DNA from: an uncultured Roseburia sp. | Lineage (GTDB): Bacteria > Bacillota > Clostridia > Lachnospirales > Lachnospiraceae | Assembly (NCBI GenBank): GCA_947644305.1 | Contig: CANRYS010000015.1 | Span: 1-64,000 of the forward strand | Direction of reading: 5' to 3' | DNA: 64,000 bases | Part shown: in pieces, positions 61,661 through 64,000 of the stretch | Layout: each line of letters opens with the position of its first letter | Position numbering within the stretch: position 1 is the stretch's first letter | Made by a program: the position numbers and the translations under genes | Notes under the pieces: generated by a model | The model's input: the letters and a program-made list of their open reading frames with translations, nothing else | What the model was told of the DNA's origin: nothing | The model's database searches: none

Positions 61661-62779
61661 TTATTTATCACTAAATAACTTCCTTATTTTTTTATGTGGA
61701 TCCAAAATTTTTGCGATAGACTCTCCCTGATTAATACAATAAATATAATAGGAAATATATTTAGTTAAATCTACCTCTTTATACCAGGCTGCCTCTTTTA
61801 TTTCTTTTCGTCTGTACGACGCATTCGTAATAAATACCGCCGAAATAAGTCCATCATTATAAGCCTTATCAAAAATCTCAATTCCTTCTGTAAATAAAGC
61901 AAAAGTCGCTGAAACAAACACTCGTTTAGCACCCATCTCTTTCATTTTTTTTGCCACATCTAGAATTGTTTCTCCAGAGCATATAATATCATCAACCGTT
62001 ATTACATCTTTTCCTTTCACATCAGGTCCAATATATTTATGTTCATCTACAACATACTTGCCGTTTTTCATTTCACTTTTTGAACGTCTTTTATAAAAAA
62101 TACCCATATCCAAGTCAAGCTCGTCAGAATAAGTAAAATTGCGGTTTGTTGCCCCAAAATCAGGAGAAACAAACACAGTATGTTCCTTATCAAATACAAT
62201 ATCGTCATAATTCTTTACAATTGTCTTAATAACCTGATAAACAGGAAATACATCATCAAATCCTACAAACGGAATTGCGTTTTGAACTTTACTATCATGC
62301 ACATCAAAAGCCATAATATTGTCGACGTTTATATTTTCAAGTTCTCGGAGTGCCACAGCACAATCCAAAGATTCTCTGGCAATTCTACGATCCTGACGTC
62401 CTGAATATAACAAAGGAGAAATAACATTTACTCTAGCTGCTTTGCCTCCGATGGCTGATATTGTCCTTTTCAAATTTTGATAATGTTCATCCGGCGACAT
62501 CATGACTTCTTGTCCAAACATTTTATATTTGCAGCTATAGTTACCAACATCAACTAAAATAAAGACATCTGTACCCCTCACTGTTTCCTCCAAGACAGCT
62601 TTTGCATCGCCTGTCGTAAAACGTAAAATATCAGACTTTACAATTCTACAACTTCCTATACTATAAATCTCTTCTAGATAATGTTGCACCTTAGATACTA
62701 ATTCTTCTGTTCCATACAGAGGAATTAGCGAAACCGAATAAACGTTCTTTTTTTCATTCTTTGTGTTATTGTTGCACAT
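61661..62779 (-). CDS. prs: Ribose-phosphate pyrophosphokinase-like protein
   Basis: A 372-residue enzyme of the PRPP synthetase fold. The flexible loop SGRQDRRIARESLDCAVAL, the metal site block FDVHDSKVQNAIPF and the PRPP-binding loop TVDDIICSGETI are present. The form matches the long Prs type of Clostridia. Changes at conserved places (SPDFGATNRNF where the common form reads SPDEGGTNR) mark it as divergent. It should make PRPP from ribose-5-phosphate and ATP. It has its own promoter and lies in the recombinase element, next to metK, so it probably adds to the chromosomal enzyme. Confidence 0.85.
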   Translation of the reverse strand: MCNNNTKNEKKNVYSVSLIPLYGTEELVSKVQHYLEEIYSIGSCRIVKSDILRFTTGDAKAVLEETVRGTDVFILVDVGNYSCKYKMFGQEVMMSPDEHYQNLKRTISAIGGKAARVNVISPLLYSGRQDRRIARESLDCAVALRELENINVDNIMAFDVHDSKVQNAIPFVGFDDVFPVYQVIKTIVKNYDDIVFDKEHTVFVSPDFGATNRNFTYSDELDLDMGIFYKRRSKSEMKNGKYVVDEHKYIGPDVKGKDVITVDDIICSGETILDVAKKMKEMGAKRVFVSATFALFTEGIEIFDKAYNDGLISAVFITNASYRRKEIKEAAWYKEVDLTKYISYYIYCINQGESIAKILDPHKKIRKLFSDK

Positions 62780-62863
62780 AAAATAATCCCCTCTTGTTAT
62801 AAAGTTGTAATGTTAATTATAGTCCTTTTCTAAGGACGGTATTCCAATAACAAATTTAAAACA

Positions 62864-62892
62864 ATTGTAACATAAAAAATTTATAGTATCAA
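62864..62892 (-). promoter_or_regulatory. Promoter of the PRPP synthetase gene
   Basis: TTGATA (62887-62892) and TACAAT (62864-62869), spacer 17 bp, on the minus strand. The ~80-nt leader contains a small gtcctt/aaggac hairpin at 62822-62838 before the ribosome binding site gagggg. Confidence 0.75.
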
Positions 62893-62941
62893 GTTTGCTT
62901 ATATCTTTTTACATCCAACAATATGCTTATTTGGCCATCTC

Positions 62942-64000
62942 TTATACTCCAAAATAAAGATACTCTATTTTTTCCCACGGCAACTCGATATCGCTCCTTC
63001 CAACCTGGCCATAAACCGCTAATGGTTCATAAATAGGTTCCAGCAACCCCAGCTTCTCTATTATTGCAGAAGGCGTCAATTCCAACTGTTTTTGCACACT
63101 ATTTGCAATATTTGAATCAGGGATTTTACCTGTTCCAAATGTATCTACATATATTCCGACTGGTTCTGCAACTCCAATCGCATACGCCAGTTGTACATCT
63201 ACTCTTTTACATATTTTTGAGGCAACCAGATTTTTAGCGATATACCTAGCCATATAAGCACCGCTACGGTCAATCTTAGATGCATCTTTCCCTGAAAAAG
63301 CACCACCACCATGTCGCCCAAAACCACCATATGTATCAACAATAATCTTTCTTCCAGTAAGTCCACAATCTGCTTTTGCTCCACCTGATACAAAACGCCC
63401 TGTAGGGTTGATAAATATCTTTGTTTCCTTCGTAATCAAATGTTCTGGTATCACTGGTAAAACAATCTGTTCACGCAAATCTTTACATAATTGTTCATAA
63501 CTGATATCTGAATAATGTTGAGTAGAAAGAACAATACTTTTGCAACAAAGTGGCTTCATGTCATCCGAATATTCAACAGAAACTTGTGCCTTTCCATCTG
63601 AAAGAAGATATTCAATCTCATTGCTCTTTCTTGCATCATCTAACTTTTTTACTAGCATGTGCGCTAAAACAATTGGCGCTGGCATAAAATTCTTAAACTC
63701 GTCGGTAGCATAGCCATGCATAATTCCCTGGTCTCCAGCGCCCAAAGTATCCGTTGACATATTGTTCTTTGATTCATAAGAACAATCAACACCTCTAGAT
63801 ATATCTTCTGATTGTGGTACGATATTTATTTCAATTTTACTATTTTCAGCGGATAATCCATGATATTCATCCGTATAGTCTTTTTCTTGCAATACTCGGC
63901 GAACAACCTTGGATATATCAATATTGGCTTTTGAAGTTATTTCTCCACCCACAAGCACCTTTCCCGGCATAATCATCGTCTCACATGCTACACGGGAATA
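62942..64000 (-). CDS. metK: S-adenosylmethionine synthetase, 5' end outside the window
   Basis: About 353 residues are visible, and the frame stays open at the window edge (the upstream codons read SRVACET, part of the conserved N-terminal block), so ~35 residues are missing. Diagnostic blocks are GAGDQGIMHGYA, DTYGGFGRHGGGAFSGKD and KIDRSGAYMARY. The enzyme makes SAM from ATP and methionine. It differs at several normally fixed positions (GRHGGG is intact, but FG replaces AA before it), consistent with a mobile, non-housekeeping copy. The prs gene follows. Confidence 0.92.
   Translation of the reverse strand, partial: YSRVACETMIMPGKVLVGGEITSKANIDISKVVRRVLQEKDYTDEYHGLSAENSKIEINIVPQSEDISRGVDCSYESKNNMSTDTLGAGDQGIMHGYATDEFKNFMPAPIVLAHMLVKKLDDARKSNEIEYLLSDGKAQVSVEYSDDMKPLCCKSIVLSTQHYSDISYEQLCKDLREQIVLPVIPEHLITKETKIFINPTGRFVSGGAKADCGLTGRKIIVDTYGGFGRHGGGAFSGKDASKIDRSGAYMARYIAKNLVASKICKRVDVQLAYAIGVAEPVGIYVDTFGTGKIPDSNIANSVQKQLELTPSAIIEKLGLLEPIYEPLAVYGQVGRSDIELPWEKIEYLYFGV

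Larger units (their letters stand above)
56323..64000. mobile_element. Integrated element inside spmA with three large serine recombinases, right end outside the window
   Basis: The left junction is at about 56320-56325, where spmA homology stops, 26 bp from the stop codon of the first recombinase gene. The visible part holds three recombinase genes, a small recombinase-associated gene, a PRPP synthetase gene and a SAM synthetase gene, all on the minus strand and A/T-rich. No conjugation genes are seen in the visible part. Placing metK and prs inside the element is an inference, since its other end is not visible. Confidence 0.7.

Noticed and set aside
1..64000. tRNA, rRNA genes or CRISPR arrays
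   Set aside because: No T-loop-like motif with a matching acceptor stem, no conserved rRNA blocks and no regularly spaced direct repeats were found by reading both strands.

Overview
The window reads as the chromosome of a low-to-moderate GC, Gram-positive, spore-forming anaerobe of the class Clostridia, most likely a Lachnospiraceae member. The basis is strong GGAGG-type ribosome binding sites, AddAB instead of RecBCD, a preQ1-I riboswitch in front of queT, a Firmicutes-style 6S RNA, spmAB sporulation genes, an agr quorum-sensing locus and proteins that resemble Lachnospiraceae versions. I could not run a database search, so the family assignment is recognition, not proof. I found no rRNA, tRNA or CRISPR array.

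Region by region. 0-12.5 kb is housekeeping: queT under a riboswitch, a VanY-type peptidase, PlsC, a CPA2 antiporter, a PutP symporter, a pyrimidine-nucleoside phosphorylase, a ParE/Phd toxin-antitoxin pair, TmcAL, a ClC protein lacking the gating glutamate, and an M14 peptidase. 12.5-18 kb is one minus-strand operon, cysD-cysN-cysC-assT. It makes activated sulfate and ends in a cytoplasmic arylsulfotransferase with no sulfate-reduction gene beside it, so it looks like a sulfonation pathway, not sulfur assimilation. 18-37 kb is mostly one minus-strand block of conserved genes (addB, addA, a methyltransferase, an SH3-glucosaminidase, a cohesin/cadherin-like membrane protein, clpC, radA), with nadE and the 6S RNA gene upstream. 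38-40 kb holds two XRE regulators and a hemerythrin-receiver fusion.

40-55 kb is the most unusual part. An agr system (AgrA, AgrC, AgrD, AgrB) sits upstream of a minus-strand locus. That locus has secreted Ig-like proteins, a subtilase fused to a zinc-phospholipase-C-like domain, two leucine-rich-repeat proteins, an acyl carrier protein, a PaaK-like acyl-adenylating enzyme and a BtrH-like cysteine acyltransferase. Remnants of a second ligase, a second carrier protein and a third Ig-like gene show repeated cassette duplication and decay. An AbiE toxin-antitoxin pair and a tnpV remnant have been inserted in the middle. The ligase, carrier protein and BtrH protein together could form a minimal acyl-loading and acyl-transfer pathway, with signalling and secreted products encoded alongside.

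55.5-64 kb: spmB and only the last ~88 codons of spmA are present. spmA is cut by a mobile element carrying three tandem large serine recombinases, a small recombinase-associated protein, a divergent PRPP synthetase and a SAM synthetase that runs off the window. The layout resembles the skin-type intervening elements that interrupt sporulation genes. Finally, two unrelated genes (putP and an LRR gene) share a 5' element made of two hairpins, in which the loop of the second is complementary to a segment just before the ribosome binding site. The sequences differ but the complementarity is kept, which points to a structured RNA element.
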